64,000 nucleotides of DNA, from positions 1 to 64,000 of the forward strand of contig JAZUJW010000093.1 in the NCBI GenBank assembly GCA_045642925.1, in the 5' to 3' direction. The notes beneath the pieces were generated by a model. That model had not been told where the DNA came from. It did not search any database and was given only the letters and a program-made list of their open reading frames with translations. The translations under genes were made by a program, and so were the position numbers. The DNA is from Firm-04 sp045642925. Its GTDB lineage: Bacteria; Bacillota; Clostridia; Oscillospirales; Ruminococcaceae. Of the stretch, positions 50,373 to 59,594 are shown one piece after another. Within the stretch, counting starts at the first letter, position 1; every line of letters begins with the position of its first letter.

Positions 50373-51473
50373 ATGATGTTTGAAGTGTTTGAGAAGGTCG
50401 GAAAGCTTTTCCGATTGCCAGGAACATTTTATACCTATTCCACAATATCCAATGGCAATATCAATACGACTTATAAAGTCACTTTTCAGCATGAAGACAA
50501 TAGCACAAAATCATATATTTTTCAGAAGGTCAATACAGTCGTATTCAAAAATCCTTCTGAGATCATGAATAATATCGACAAGGTCACAACGCACATCCGT
50601 ACAAGATATCCCAATGAGCGCACACTGCATTTCCATCACACTAATCAAGGCGAAAATTTCGTTTATGATGATGACGGAAGCTTCTGGCGCGTTATGAACT
50701 GGGTTGATTCTATCACATTCAATAGTTGCGATGACCTTTCGATCATTGCTGCAACAGGCGAAGCGTTCGGTCATTTTCAGGTTCAGCTTTCTGATTTTGA
50801 CGGTTCGCAGCTTTATGAAACCATCCCCGATTTTCACTATACCAAAAAGCGTTTGGATACGCTGTTTGAAACCATTGCGGCAGACCCCTGCGGCAGAGTT
50901 GCAGAGGTTCAGCCCGAAATAGATTTCATTTCATCTGTGCGCTGGAAGGCAAGCGAACTCAGTATTCGGTTCGCCAACGGCGAATTTCCTGTTCGTGTGA
51001 CACACAATGACACCAAGAGCAATAATGTGTTATTTGACAGCTTCACAAAATTGCCGATTGTTGTCATTGACCTTGATACCGTTATGCCCGGTATGGCGAT
51101 GTATGATTTCGGCGATGCCGTTCGTTTCATTGCCAATACTGCCGCAGAAGATGAGCCTGATATCAAGAGTGTCTATTTTGACACTTCGAAATTCCGTGCT
51201 TTCTGCAAAGGATATCTTGGAGAGGTGCACAGCAGCCTGACCAAAGCGGAAATTGAAAGTCTTGTACTTGCTTCTTTTTCCATCACCATTGAATTGGCGG
51301 CAAGATTTTTGGATGACTATCTCAATGGCGATAAATACTTTAAAACTAATTATCCCCTGCATAATTTGGTACGTACACGCTGTCAGCTTGCACTCGCCAA
51401 AGACATCTGGCGCAAAAAAGATGAACTCGAATGGATCGTCAGCAAGACCATTCAGGAAGTCAACGAAGTTTAA
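50373..51473 (+). CDS. Aminoglycoside-phosphotransferase-fold sugar kinase (N-acetylhexosamine 1-kinase-like)
   Basis: A 366-residue kinase of the APH superfamily. The catalytic loop is RVTHNDTKSNNVLFD (about 208-222) and the metal motif is VIDLDTVMPGMAMYDFGDAVR (about 230-250). The arrangement resembles bifidobacterial NahK. The N-terminus ISNGNINTTYKV is the nucleotide-binding loop. GGAGG precedes the ATG. It is cotranscribed with the nucleotidyltransferase, as in bifidobacterial salvage of N-acetylhexosamines from mucin or glycans. Substrate unverified. Confidence 0.83.
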   Translation: MMFEVFEKVGKLFRLPGTFYTYSTISNGNINTTYKVTFQHEDNSTKSYIFQKVNTVVFKNPSEIMNNIDKVTTHIRTRYPNERTLHFHHTNQGENFVYDDDGSFWRVMNWVDSITFNSCDDLSIIAATGEAFGHFQVQLSDFDGSQLYETIPDFHYTKKRLDTLFETIAADPCGRVAEVQPEIDFISSVRWKASELSIRFANGEFPVRVTHNDTKSNNVLFDSFTKLPIVVIDLDTVMPGMAMYDFGDAVRFIANTAAEDEPDIKSVYFDTSKFRAFCKGYLGEVHSSLTKAEIESLVLASFSITIELAARFLDDYLNGDKYFKTNYPLHNLVRTRCQLALAKDIWRKKDELEWIVSKTIQEVNEV

Positions 51474-51542
51474 TTTTTGTATTTTTACGTATATTCTTAC
51501 TTATTACATCACACTTAAATTGATAGAAAAGAGATTACAGCT

Positions 51543-51794
51543 ATGGAAACAATGGTATTATTTTACAAGGAAAAACTCTACCTCACTTCTTTTCATGGAG
51601 AACCAGTTCTCTGGATTCAGAATTCCTCACAGGTCTCTATGCCCAAGATGCAGTTTGTCGGCGGTTATCCGGATGAATACTGCATTTTCCTGAAAGACCT
51701 GACGCATGAGGAACTTGATAATATCTGCACCATGACCAAACGACCGATTGATTTTTCACATATTCTGCCGCAAGACCAAGAAATGGCTGGCTAA
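51543..51794 (+). CDS. Small soluble protein, unknown function
   Basis: An 83-residue protein (METMVLFYKEKLYLTSFHG opening), beta-rich, without TM segments or known motif. AAGAG is 11 bases upstream of the ATG, and a strong terminator follows. It is 69 bases after the kinase gene and may be on the same transcript. Confidence 0.55.
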   Translation: METMVLFYKEKLYLTSFHGEPVLWIQNSSQVSMPKMQFVGGYPDEYCIFLKDLTHEELDNICTMTKRPIDFSHILPQDQEMAG

Positions 51795-51800
51795 AAATGA

Positions 51801-51834
51801 AACGTCCCATTGCATTGCAATGGGACGTTATTTT
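51801..51834 (+). terminator. Rho-independent terminator, probably bidirectional
   Basis: 13-bp stem AACGTCCCATTGC and its complement, 3-base loop, then ATTTTAT. It lies between convergent genes. Confidence 0.7.
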
Positions 51835-51844
51835 ATAAAATCAA

Positions 51845-52717
51845 TCAGTTGTACACTTCGCCATAAACCATTTCAGGCATCGTAATCATAACAATCACAG
51901 TACCATCCGCTTTTATGACCAAAAGCATATTGTCATAATTTCCCGCTAGGGTATATACCTCATCGTCAGCTGCTATTTTTGTGATTTCAATATCCGTAGG
52001 TGCATCGTTGTTCGTGTACGTTCCTTCGAAATCACCTACTTTGCCAAGGTATGTTTCGGGTTCTGTGCTTGGCTGAAAACGTGTTTCGTAGTAAGTCACG
52101 CCATCAACCACAATTGAGCCACAACCTAAGCAAAAGTATTCGTGTACCACGCCAGGCTGCACCTCAGATGTTTCATCGTGTGGTTCTGTGGTTGGATAAA
52201 GCTGCGGTTGTTGGGCGGTGGTAGTCTGTGGTTCTGCTGCCTGACTGACATCCGTTGTTACTGGTAAATTGTCAGTCACTTCATGCATTTCTGCTGTTAC
52301 GGCGGGCTCGGTTGATACCGCTGGATGGTTGGATGGTTCTGTCTGTGCCGTGACAGTCACTCCTGTTTCGATAGTGCAGGGACTATACAGTTCTTCGTAT
52401 TCTTCTTCGGCTATCGTGGTGCTTTGTACATCTGCACTTTCCATGATGACAGCAATGGTAGTAGACGTAAGAACCGAAGTCGTTGTGGCAGAGGTGCTGT
52501 CTGCGCCACTTACATCTGCTGTCGTGGGTGGCGTCATTTGCGGCGGCGCGGGTTTATGCATCAGCAGAAAGCCTCCACAGAAGACTGCCGCACAAGCGGC
52601 ACAGGCAATCGCCGCATTCCGATACTTTGTTGTCTTTCGCGGCTGTTCCTGTATGGTTTCAGCAAGAAACGCAGGCTGGATTTCCGTCATGGCAGATTCC
52701 AAAGTTTGAAGTTTCAT
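51845..52717 (-). CDS. Anti-sigma-factor-like membrane protein with Thr-rich stalk
   Basis: A 290-residue single-TM protein. A cytoplasmic N-terminus of about 32 residues leads to a TM (about 33-52, NAAIACAACAAVFCGGFLLM), then a Thr/Ser-rich extracytoplasmic stalk (about 55-190) and a C-terminal domain with VHEYFCLGCGSIVVDGVTYYETRF. Its start overlaps the sigma gene's stop by four bases (ATGA), the standard arrangement for an anti-sigma. The cytoplasmic part lacks the HxxxCxxC zinc motif of ZAS anti-sigmas, so sequestering must work differently. Role inferred from position. Confidence 0.65.
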   Translation of the reverse strand: MKLQTLESAMTEIQPAFLAETIQEQPRKTTKYRNAAIACAACAAVFCGGFLLMHKPAPPQMTPPTTADVSGADSTSATTTSVLTSTTIAVIMESADVQSTTIAEEEYEELYSPCTIETGVTVTAQTEPSNHPAVSTEPAVTAEMHEVTDNLPVTTDVSQAAEPQTTTAQQPQLYPTTEPHDETSEVQPGVVHEYFCLGCGSIVVDGVTYYETRFQPSTEPETYLGKVGDFEGTYTNNDAPTDIEITKIAADDEVYTLAGNYDNMLLVIKADGTVIVMITMPEMVYGEVYN

Positions 52718-53271
52718 AAATCATAACCTTCTTTCAATAAAAATTTCTTCAGGCGGCTTCGCATTCGAAACAGAATGGTCGCAACGGAATTGCGGTTCAT
52801 AGAATACTGTTCAGCAATTGCTTCCACGGATTCATAAAACCAATATCGACGCAGAAATATCTGTCGTTCCCGCGGCTTTTCCATCGCCAGAAAGCGATTC
52901 AGTGCCCCGATGAGTTCTGCATTCATCAATTTGTCTTCGGGCGTTTCTTTGTCGGAAAGCACCTCAACAAGTTCTTCCAATGCCGCTTCCTGCGCTCCGC
53001 CGCGTTTGAGTGTTTGTTTTGCTCGCTGTCGATTCAGCGCCAATCGCCGTGTGATCTGGCAAAGATATCCGGATAGATTATCCGGTGTCACATCAGCAAG
53101 CGCATCCCATAGTTTCAGATATGTGTCGTTCACACATTCTTCTGCATCTTCACGGTTTTCCATAATACGATATGCAATGGAGTAACATAGTCCGCCATAC
53201 TTCTTCGCAATTGCTTCCAATGCTTTTTCCTTCTGTAGCGAAAATAATGCGAGAATTTCTGTATCGTTCAT
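52714..53271 (-). CDS. ECF-type RNA polymerase sigma factor
   Basis: A 185-residue ECF sigma factor. Region 2 is visible as CYSIAYRIMENREDAEECVNDTYLKLWDAL (about 34-63), and region 4 as KPRERQIFLRRYWFYESVEAIAEQYSMNRNSVATILFRMRSRLKKFL. AAAGGAGG lies 7 bases upstream of the ATG at 53271. The stop overlaps the anti-sigma-like gene by 4 bases, so the two are coupled. The target regulon is unknown. Auto-regulation is common but no clear ECF promoter was identified upstream. Confidence 0.93.
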   Translation of the reverse strand: MNDTEILALFSLQKEKALEAIAKKYGGLCYSIAYRIMENREDAEECVNDTYLKLWDALADVTPDNLSGYLCQITRRLALNRQRAKQTLKRGGAQEAALEELVEVLSDKETPEDKLMNAELIGALNRFLAMEKPRERQIFLRRYWFYESVEAIAEQYSMNRNSVATILFRMRSRLKKFLLKEGYDL

Positions 53272-53354
53272 GTGTCGCCTCCTTTCGAGGTCCCTCACTC
53301 ATATAGACACGTTTTACTTCAAAATATTTCACCCTCATCATGATTTTCTAAAAA

Positions 53355-53386
53355 AACACCCTGCTGATTTTGACCAGCAGGATGTT
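53355..53386 (-). terminator. Terminator of the SulP/ABC operon
   Basis: Stem ACACCCTGCTG/CAGCAGGATGT with one G-T pair; on the minus strand the hairpin is followed by TTTTTTAG. Confidence 0.75.
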
Positions 53387-53394
53387 TGTAGAAA

Positions 53395-55143
53395 TTATGG
53401 CGCAAATTGACTATGATATAGAACTGCATAAAAACCGTTTTGCGAAAGCAGTGTTTCATGCGTCCCCTGTTCAATGATATTTCCGTCTTTCATAACCAGA
53501 ATCCAATCGGCTTCCTGCACCGTAGAAAGTCGATGTGCGACAATCAAGCTGGTTCGTCCTTGCATCATTTTCTGAAATGCAGACTGAATTTTCAGTTCCG
53601 TGCGGGTATCAATGGAAGAAGTTGCTTCATCCAGAATCAGCATAGGCGGCAAAGCGAGCATCAGCCGCGCAATGCACAGCAGTTGCCGCTGTCCCTGCGA
53701 AAGCGCACCGGATTTATCCGAAATGACTGTATCATATCCTTGCGGCAGACGGCGGATAAAGGAATGTGCGTGGGCAGATTTCGCTGCGGCAATGACTTCT
53801 TCTTCTGTGGCATCGGGCTTGCCCATGCTGATATTGTCACGAATCGTACCGCTGCAAAGCCATGTATCCTGTAAGACCATGCCGATATTTCGGCGCAGGC
53901 TTTCGCGTGTGATGGCACGAATGTCAGTGCCGTCTATGCAAAGTGTACCATCTGTCACATCATAAAACCGCATCAGCAAATTGATGAGGGTTGTTTTGCC
54001 GCAGCCTGTCGGCCCGACAATCGCAATATGCTGACCGGATTTGATATTCAAATTGCAATGCTGAATAAAGGGACGTTCTGTGGTATAAGAGAAACTGACA
54101 TCCGAAAACGTGACGTTTCCTTTGGGATTTGTAAGGACACTGGCATTTGGCACATCCGGTTCGCATACAGGCTGTTCTAACAGCTTAAAGATACGGTCTG
54201 CGCAGGCAAGCGCATTTTGAAGTTCGGTTATGACGCCCGAAATCTCATTAAATGGTTTTGTGTACTGGTTTGCGTAAGAAAGAAATGTAGATAATCCACC
54301 AATTGTAATGTTCCCATGTACAGCGGCAACTGCGCCCGTGAAGCCGACAGCGGCATAGACGACCGCATTCACAAAACGTGTTACGGGATTGGTCAATGAG
54401 GAAAAGAACGTCGCTTTCAGTGAACATTCTCCTAACGTGCCATTCAGTTCATCAAATTTAGAAAGCGTCTGTTTTTCATGGCCAAATGTCTTGACGATAC
54501 GCTGATTCTGAATCATTTCATTGAGAAATGCGGTCTGTCTGGCACGGGCATCCGATTGCGCATGAAACATCGTGTAAGTTTTGGAAGCGATATATTTTGC
54601 GGCAAAAAGCGAAAGCGGTGTGAGACTCACAACAACGATCGTAATAGTAATATGAATCCGAAGCATGAATGCTAACGTACCGACAATCGTGCAGATTCCT
54701 GTAAAAAGCTGTGTGAAGCCCATCAGAAGTCCGTCAGCGACGGCATCCGCATCTGCGATCATACGACTGACGGTTTCACCTGTAGAATGCCCATCCAAAT
54801 AAGAAACCGGCAATGATTGAATCTTCTGCATCGCATCATCACGAATGTGCTGCACTGTCTGAAATGCAATCCGATTGCCGATGATGGAAATAAACCACTG
54901 CATCAGCGCATTGACTGCCACACAGACTGCAATCGTCACTAGCACCCTGAAAATGGATGGAAAATCGACATTTCCTGCTTCAATCATAAAGTCCAGTGTA
55001 TCGCCGACCAGAATCGGCACATTCAGCGTCAGAATAACTGAACAAATCGAACAAACCATTGTCCACCACATTGCCATTTTGCTGCCGCGAAGATAGCGAA
55101 GCATCTTGCGCAGCGCGTTCCATTCTGCGCCATGTAATTTCAT
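53395..55143 (-). CDS. Heterodimeric ABC exporter, subunit with canonical Walker B Glu
   Basis: A 582-residue half-transporter (six TM, then NBD). Walker A is GPTGCGKTT (about 362), signature LSQGQRQ (variant of LSGGQ), Walker B MLILDEATSSID with the catalytic Glu, and H-loop LIVAHRLST. Together with the upstream subunit, it forms a heterodimer. Its own variant signature faces the partner's degenerate Walker B, giving one degenerate and one active ATP site. The start overlaps the partner's stop (ATGA). It is the last gene of the operon. Confidence 0.9.
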   Translation of the reverse strand: MKLHGAEWNALRKMLRYLRGSKMAMWWTMVCSICSVILTLNVPILVGDTLDFMIEAGNVDFPSIFRVLVTIAVCVAVNALMQWFISIIGNRIAFQTVQHIRDDAMQKIQSLPVSYLDGHSTGETVSRMIADADAVADGLLMGFTQLFTGICTIVGTLAFMLRIHITITIVVVSLTPLSLFAAKYIASKTYTMFHAQSDARARQTAFLNEMIQNQRIVKTFGHEKQTLSKFDELNGTLGECSLKATFFSSLTNPVTRFVNAVVYAAVGFTGAVAAVHGNITIGGLSTFLSYANQYTKPFNEISGVITELQNALACADRIFKLLEQPVCEPDVPNASVLTNPKGNVTFSDVSFSYTTERPFIQHCNLNIKSGQHIAIVGPTGCGKTTLINLLMRFYDVTDGTLCIDGTDIRAITRESLRRNIGMVLQDTWLCSGTIRDNISMGKPDATEEEVIAAAKSAHAHSFIRRLPQGYDTVISDKSGALSQGQRQLLCIARLMLALPPMLILDEATSSIDTRTELKIQSAFQKMMQGRTSLIVAHRLSTVQEADWILVMKDGNIIEQGTHETLLSQNGFYAVLYHSQFAP

Positions 55144-56870
55144 GCTGTCGCCTCCCCTTTTGAAAACTGCGATTCATGGATCTCCCGATATATATCACAG
55201 CGAGAAAGCAATTCATCATGCGTACCATAATCAACTGCGATACCATCATCTAATACCAGAATATGGTCTGCAAACCGAAGGGATGCTGTGCGCTGGGATA
55301 CCAGAAAAACGGTCGGATGATACGGCAAGTTCCGTAGTGCCTTGCGTAATGCAGCTTCTGTGGCAAAATCCAGTGCGGATGTACTGTCATCCAGTACAAG
55401 AAATTCGGGCTTTCGCACCAATGCACGGGCAATGGTCAAACGCTGCCGCTGTCCCCCGGAGAGGTTGCCGCCATTTTCGGTGAGCAATTCGTCCAAGCCA
55501 TTTGCTTTGGCAGCGATGACATCCGATGCCTGTGCTGCCCGTACTGCTTCCATGAGTTCTTCGTCTGTGGCATTGTCATTACCCCAGCGCAAATTCTCGC
55601 GGATGCTTCCAGAAAACAACACTGCTTTCTGCGGGACAAATCCAATGCGGGCACGCAGTGCAGTTTTCGGGAAATTGCGGCTGTCGATGCCGTTAATGGT
55701 CAGTTTTCCGTCTGTGACCTCATAGAAGCGGCCAAGCAGATTGACAAGTGTCGATTTTCCTGCACCCGTTCCACCGATAATACCGATCATCTCACCTTGC
55801 TGTGCTGTGAATGAAATATCCGAAAGAGATGGTTCTGCGGCATTTTCATAGGAAAAGCTGACATGGTCGAACTGTACCGTTCCACGCTTGGCTGTTGACA
55901 CCTGTACATCATCGGACACATCCATTTCGCCGCCGTCAGCAAGAAAATCAGCAATACGGTCACCAGATGCCGCGGATTTCGTCAGATTGATGATCAGATT
56001 TGCAAGTTTGATCAGCTCAACCAGAATCTGTGAGAGGTAATTGTAAAGTGCAACCACCTGCCCCTGCTTCAGTACCCCGCATTCGATCTGCAAAGCGCCG
56101 CTAAAAAGCAGTGCGATCAATGCGCCATTGACAATGACATAGGTAAGCGGATTCATCAATGCAGAGATGCGTGAAACACGATTCTGCATCGCAGTCAGAA
56201 AACCATTTTCTTGCGTAAACGCATTGATTTCATGCTGTTCTCTGCCAAATGCCCGAATCACACGGAATCCGTTCAGATTGTCCCGCGTCCGTTCGGTCAG
56301 GTTGTCCAGCTGTCCCTGTACATTTCGATACATCGGAATCGTAAGCAGCATGATGCCGAACACCACAATAGACAGTGCAGGAATCATTGCAGAAAAAATA
56401 ATTGCTGTTTTACAGTCTACTATAAATGCCATGACCAATGCACCCAGAACGATAAACGGAGAACGCAGAAGCAGACGCAGTGTCAGATTGACACCCGTCT
56501 GCACCTGATTGACATCCCCTGTCATGCGTGTGATCAGCGTGGAAGTACCGATACGGTCAAGGTCAGAAAAACTTAAGGATTGGATATGTTCCATCATAGC
56601 ATGACGCAGTTTCGTTCCGAATCCGACTGCGGCTTTTGCTGAAAAATACTGTGCAAATAATGTACTCGTCAATCCGATTGCCCCAAGAAGCACCATCAGC
56701 AGACACATCCGCAGAAGATAGCCGTTATCTTCCATGGGAATGCCGCGGTCAATGATCGCAGCAACGACCAACGGAACACAGAGTTCAAATGAGGCTTCTA
56801 ACATTTTGCAAAGCGGAGCCGCAATGCATTGGATACGATATTCACGCAAATAGCACAGCAGTCGTTTCAT
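55140..56870 (-). CDS. Heterodimeric ABC exporter, subunit with degenerate catalytic residues
   Basis: A 576-residue half-transporter. Walker A GGTGAGKST and signature LSGGQRQR are intact. The Walker B carboxylate is Asp (FLVLDDSTSALD) instead of Glu, and the H-loop His is Gln (FLVSQRTASL). These are the known marks of the non-catalytic NBD in exporters such as TM287/288 and BmrCD. The start at ATG 56870 follows AAAGG; a TTG two codons upstream is also in frame. It lies 20 bases after the SulP gene and overlaps the second subunit by 4 bases. Confidence 0.9.
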   Translation of the reverse strand: MKRLLCYLREYRIQCIAAPLCKMLEASFELCVPLVVAAIIDRGIPMEDNGYLLRMCLLMVLLGAIGLTSTLFAQYFSAKAAVGFGTKLRHAMMEHIQSLSFSDLDRIGTSTLITRMTGDVNQVQTGVNLTLRLLLRSPFIVLGALVMAFIVDCKTAIIFSAMIPALSIVVFGIMLLTIPMYRNVQGQLDNLTERTRDNLNGFRVIRAFGREQHEINAFTQENGFLTAMQNRVSRISALMNPLTYVIVNGALIALLFSGALQIECGVLKQGQVVALYNYLSQILVELIKLANLIINLTKSAASGDRIADFLADGGEMDVSDDVQVSTAKRGTVQFDHVSFSYENAAEPSLSDISFTAQQGEMIGIIGGTGAGKSTLVNLLGRFYEVTDGKLTINGIDSRNFPKTALRARIGFVPQKAVLFSGSIRENLRWGNDNATDEELMEAVRAAQASDVIAAKANGLDELLTENGGNLSGGQRQRLTIARALVRKPEFLVLDDSTSALDFATEAALRKALRNLPYHPTVFLVSQRTASLRFADHILVLDDGIAVDYGTHDELLSRCDIYREIHESQFSKGEATA

Positions 56871-56890
56871 ATGCAATCCTTTCTATGATG

Positions 56891-58573
56891 TTATACTTTT
56901 GCGGCGGTCTTCTCCAGTTCAGCAGCGCGCAGCAATGCCGTATCAATATGGTCGCAGAAGTTTTCTTTGCCGATCTTCTCAAGGAAGCCTGCTTTTTCCA
57001 TGGCGTGCATCGGTTGCTCATTGACATGAGAGAAAACTACGGCAATATGATGCTTTTGACATTTGTCCACGATATGACGCAATGCTTCGACACCTGTTTC
57101 ATCCATTGCGGGCACATTACGCATACGGATGCACAGGACATCAATATCTTCCGTATCATGCAGTACATAATGGAATTTATCCGATGCTGCAAAGAACATA
57201 GGGCCGTTAATTTCGTAAACACGGGTTCTTGCAGGCACTTTCTTCAGCGCGATACGGTCAGGATCGTCGTCTTCCTCTGCATAGACCCAGTCATGTGCCT
57301 CCGTGACATCTGCCATACGCTTCATAAACAGCAGTGCTGCCAGTACAATGCCTGCGCCGATTGCGACAACCAAATCAAAAACGACTGTCAGAATCAGCGT
57401 GACCATCATGACCAGAATATCACTGCGGGGTGCCGTGCGGAGGGTATTGCGAATCGTCCGCCATCCACACATATTGTATGCAACGACAAACAAAATCGCA
57501 GCAATGGTTGGCATTGGGATCAGTGCGGCATAAGGCATCAGCAAAACAAGGATCAGAAGAACAACAATCGCATGAACAATACCTGCGATCGGCGTTCTGC
57601 CGCCGTTTTTGACGTTTGCGGCGGTTCGGGCAATTGCACCTGTCGCAGGAATGCCGCCAAAGCAGGCAGATGCCATATTGCCAACACCCTGTGCAATCAA
57701 TTCCATGTTGGAACGATGTTTCGAACCAATCATACCATCTGCAACAACCGCAGAAAGCAGGGACTCCACGGCTGCTAATATTGCAATCGTGAACGCATCA
57801 GGAAGGAGTTCGCGGATGCGTGCCAACGAAAAGGACGGCATATGGAATTTCGGTGCCGCCGCAGAAATCGAATACAGGTCACCGATGGTATTCACATCCA
57901 TGTCCGTCAGACCGACAATCAGTGAACCGACAATGACTGCGATCAGGGAAGCGGGAATTTTTTGCAGTTTCTTAGGCCAAAGAATCAAAATCGCAAGCGA
58001 AATACAACCAACCAGTACTGCGAGTGGATTGATCGTACCGATGCATCTGCCGATTTCGAGAATCTTATCGACGGTTTCGACAGGGCTGTTCTGGAATTTC
58101 AACCCCATGAAATCTTTCACCTGACCAATCAGAATGGTCACAGCAATACCGAATGTGAAACCTGAAGTGATGGTGCTTGGAATGTACTTGATCAGTTTAC
58201 CGAAACGGCACAAACCCATCAGGATCAGCATGATACCTGCCATCACTGTAGCAACCGCAAGTCCGTCCATGCCTTTCGAGGCGACGATGCCTGCTACAAT
58301 TGTTGCAAAAGCCGCAGTCGGGCCGGCAATCTGTACACGGCTGCCGCCCAGCAGCGAAACGAAAAAGCCTGCCGTCACGGCGGTATACAACCCCTGTTCA
58401 GGGCCGACACCGGATGCCAGTGCCAGTGCAATCGAAAGCGGCAGCGCAATGATTGCGACAATGATGCCCGCTACGACATCTTTTGCAAATTGTGCGCCTG
58501 TGTATCCTTTCATAACGGATAACAGCTTCGGTTTAATTTTTTCTTCTGTTTTCTTGTTATGGACAGCTTCCAT
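56891..58573 (-). CDS. SulP-family anion transporter with STAS domain
   Basis: A 560-residue SLC26/SulP protein, about 12 TM segments followed by a C-terminal STAS domain (about 440-550, YEINGPMFFAASDKFHYV). The N-terminal FAKDVVAGIIVAIIALPLSIALALASGVGPEQGLYTA is the family signature. Members move sulfate, bicarbonate or dicarboxylates. The ATG at 58573 has AAGAGG 9 bases upstream; a second ATG 6 bases earlier is too close. It heads the operon with the heterodimeric ABC exporter. Confidence 0.92.
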   Translation of the reverse strand: MEAVHNKKTEEKIKPKLLSVMKGYTGAQFAKDVVAGIIVAIIALPLSIALALASGVGPEQGLYTAVTAGFFVSLLGGSRVQIAGPTAAFATIVAGIVASKGMDGLAVATVMAGIMLILMGLCRFGKLIKYIPSTITSGFTFGIAVTILIGQVKDFMGLKFQNSPVETVDKILEIGRCIGTINPLAVLVGCISLAILILWPKKLQKIPASLIAVIVGSLIVGLTDMDVNTIGDLYSISAAAPKFHMPSFSLARIRELLPDAFTIAILAAVESLLSAVVADGMIGSKHRSNMELIAQGVGNMASACFGGIPATGAIARTAANVKNGGRTPIAGIVHAIVVLLILVLLMPYAALIPMPTIAAILFVVAYNMCGWRTIRNTLRTAPRSDILVMMVTLILTVVFDLVVAIGAGIVLAALLFMKRMADVTEAHDWVYAEEDDDPDRIALKKVPARTRVYEINGPMFFAASDKFHYVLHDTEDIDVLCIRMRNVPAMDETGVEALRHIVDKCQKHHIAVVFSHVNEQPMHAMEKAGFLEKIGKENFCDHIDTALLRAAELEKTAAKV

Positions 58574-58610
58574 TTTCATATTCCTCTTTTCTATTTCATT
58601 GAACCTGAGT

Positions 58611-58639
58611 ATTATACCACTAAAAAGAAGAATTCGCAA
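58611..58639 (-). promoter_or_regulatory. Promoter of the SulP/ABC operon
   Basis: Minus strand TTGCGA (58639-58634), 17 bp, TATAAT (58616-58611). Confidence 0.75.
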
Positions 58640-58732
58640 GAATATCCATTGCAAAAACACATTTTTCGGAAGATTGCCTAAATCCTGCGAAAAACGATGG
58701 AAACTGTCAGAACAAACGGCGATATCAGCAGA

Positions 58733-58766
58733 AAAAAGCCGCCCGTAATGAAACGGACGGCTATGA
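58733..58766 (-). terminator. Terminator of the AIM24 gene
   Basis: Stem AGCCGTCCGT/ACGGGCGGCT; on the minus strand followed by TTTTTTCTG. Confidence 0.7.
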
Positions 58767-58775
58767 TATGCTGAA

Positions 58776-59480
58776 TTAGTTCGATTTTGTGACAATATAC
58801 GGCTGAATCGCACCCGCCAGTACGTTTGCCGGCATCGTTTGCAGCCAAATACGGCCTGGGCCTGTCACACGGGTATTGAACAAGCCTTCGCCGCCAAGCA
58901 GCGCATTTCCAATGCCTTTGACCGATTCTATGTCAACTGTACAGGTTTCTTCCATTGCAGCCAGATAACCCGTATCCACCAACATGGACTGTCCCGGCGC
59001 AAGTGTATATTCGCAGATACAGCCATTGATTTCGAGAAAGACCATGCCATTTCCTGTGAAGCGCTGCATAATGAAGCCTTCGCCGCCAAACAGACCTGCG
59101 CCAATTTTCTTCTGGAAGAACAGGTTCATATTTACGCCGGGCGTATTGGCAAGGTAAGCACATTTCTGTGCAACGATTGGCATTTCGCTGACATTGAAGC
59201 AAAGGATATTGCCAGGGAATGTTGCGGCAAAAGCAATTTCACCAGCACCACGTTCTGCAACGTAGGTATTGCGGAAAATGGATTCTCCTGTGACGGCACT
59301 CTTTGCCATTTTGCCAAGTGCACCCAGCAAACCACCGCCGCCGCCACCGGAAAGACCGGTACTCATCGAAATGGTCGTTGTCATCCAGGACATTGCGCCT
59401 CTCTGACATTCCACGGCTTCACCGGGCTGCAATCTGCAAATCAGAACGGGTAATGGGGCGTTTCGAACTTCATATTCCAT
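58776..59480 (-). CDS. AIM24 family protein (TIGR00266)
   Basis: A 234-residue protein of the AIM24/tryptophan-RNA-binding-attenuator-like fold. The opening YEVRNAPLPVLICRLQPGEAV and GAMSWM, the glycine-rich GLSGGGGGG loop (about 50-60), and GGEGFIMQRFTGNGMVFLE are diagnostic. The repeat GGEGLFNTRVTGPGRIWLQ follows near residue 200. No TM. GGAGGAG precedes the ATG at 59480. The cellular role of bacterial members is unclear. Confidence 0.88.
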   Translation of the reverse strand: MEYEVRNAPLPVLICRLQPGEAVECQRGAMSWMTTTISMSTGLSGGGGGGLLGALGKMAKSAVTGESIFRNTYVAERGAGEIAFAATFPGNILCFNVSEMPIVAQKCAYLANTPGVNMNLFFQKKIGAGLFGGEGFIMQRFTGNGMVFLEINGCICEYTLAPGQSMLVDTGYLAAMEETCTVDIESVKGIGNALLGGEGLFNTRVTGPGRIWLQTMPANVLAGAIQPYIVTKSN

Positions 59481-59529
59481 ATGTACTCCTCCAAATAAAC
59501 TTATAATGTGCAGAATATCTGCTAGAATA

Positions 59530-59558
59530 AGCATACCATATTCTAAGGCTTCTGTCAA
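59530..59558 (-). promoter_or_regulatory. Promoter of the AIM24 gene
   Basis: Minus strand TTGACA (59558-59553), 17 bp, TATGCT (59535-59530). Confidence 0.7.
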
Positions 59559-59594
59559 TAAAAATTATTATTAAAAATTACAAATCGAAATCTT

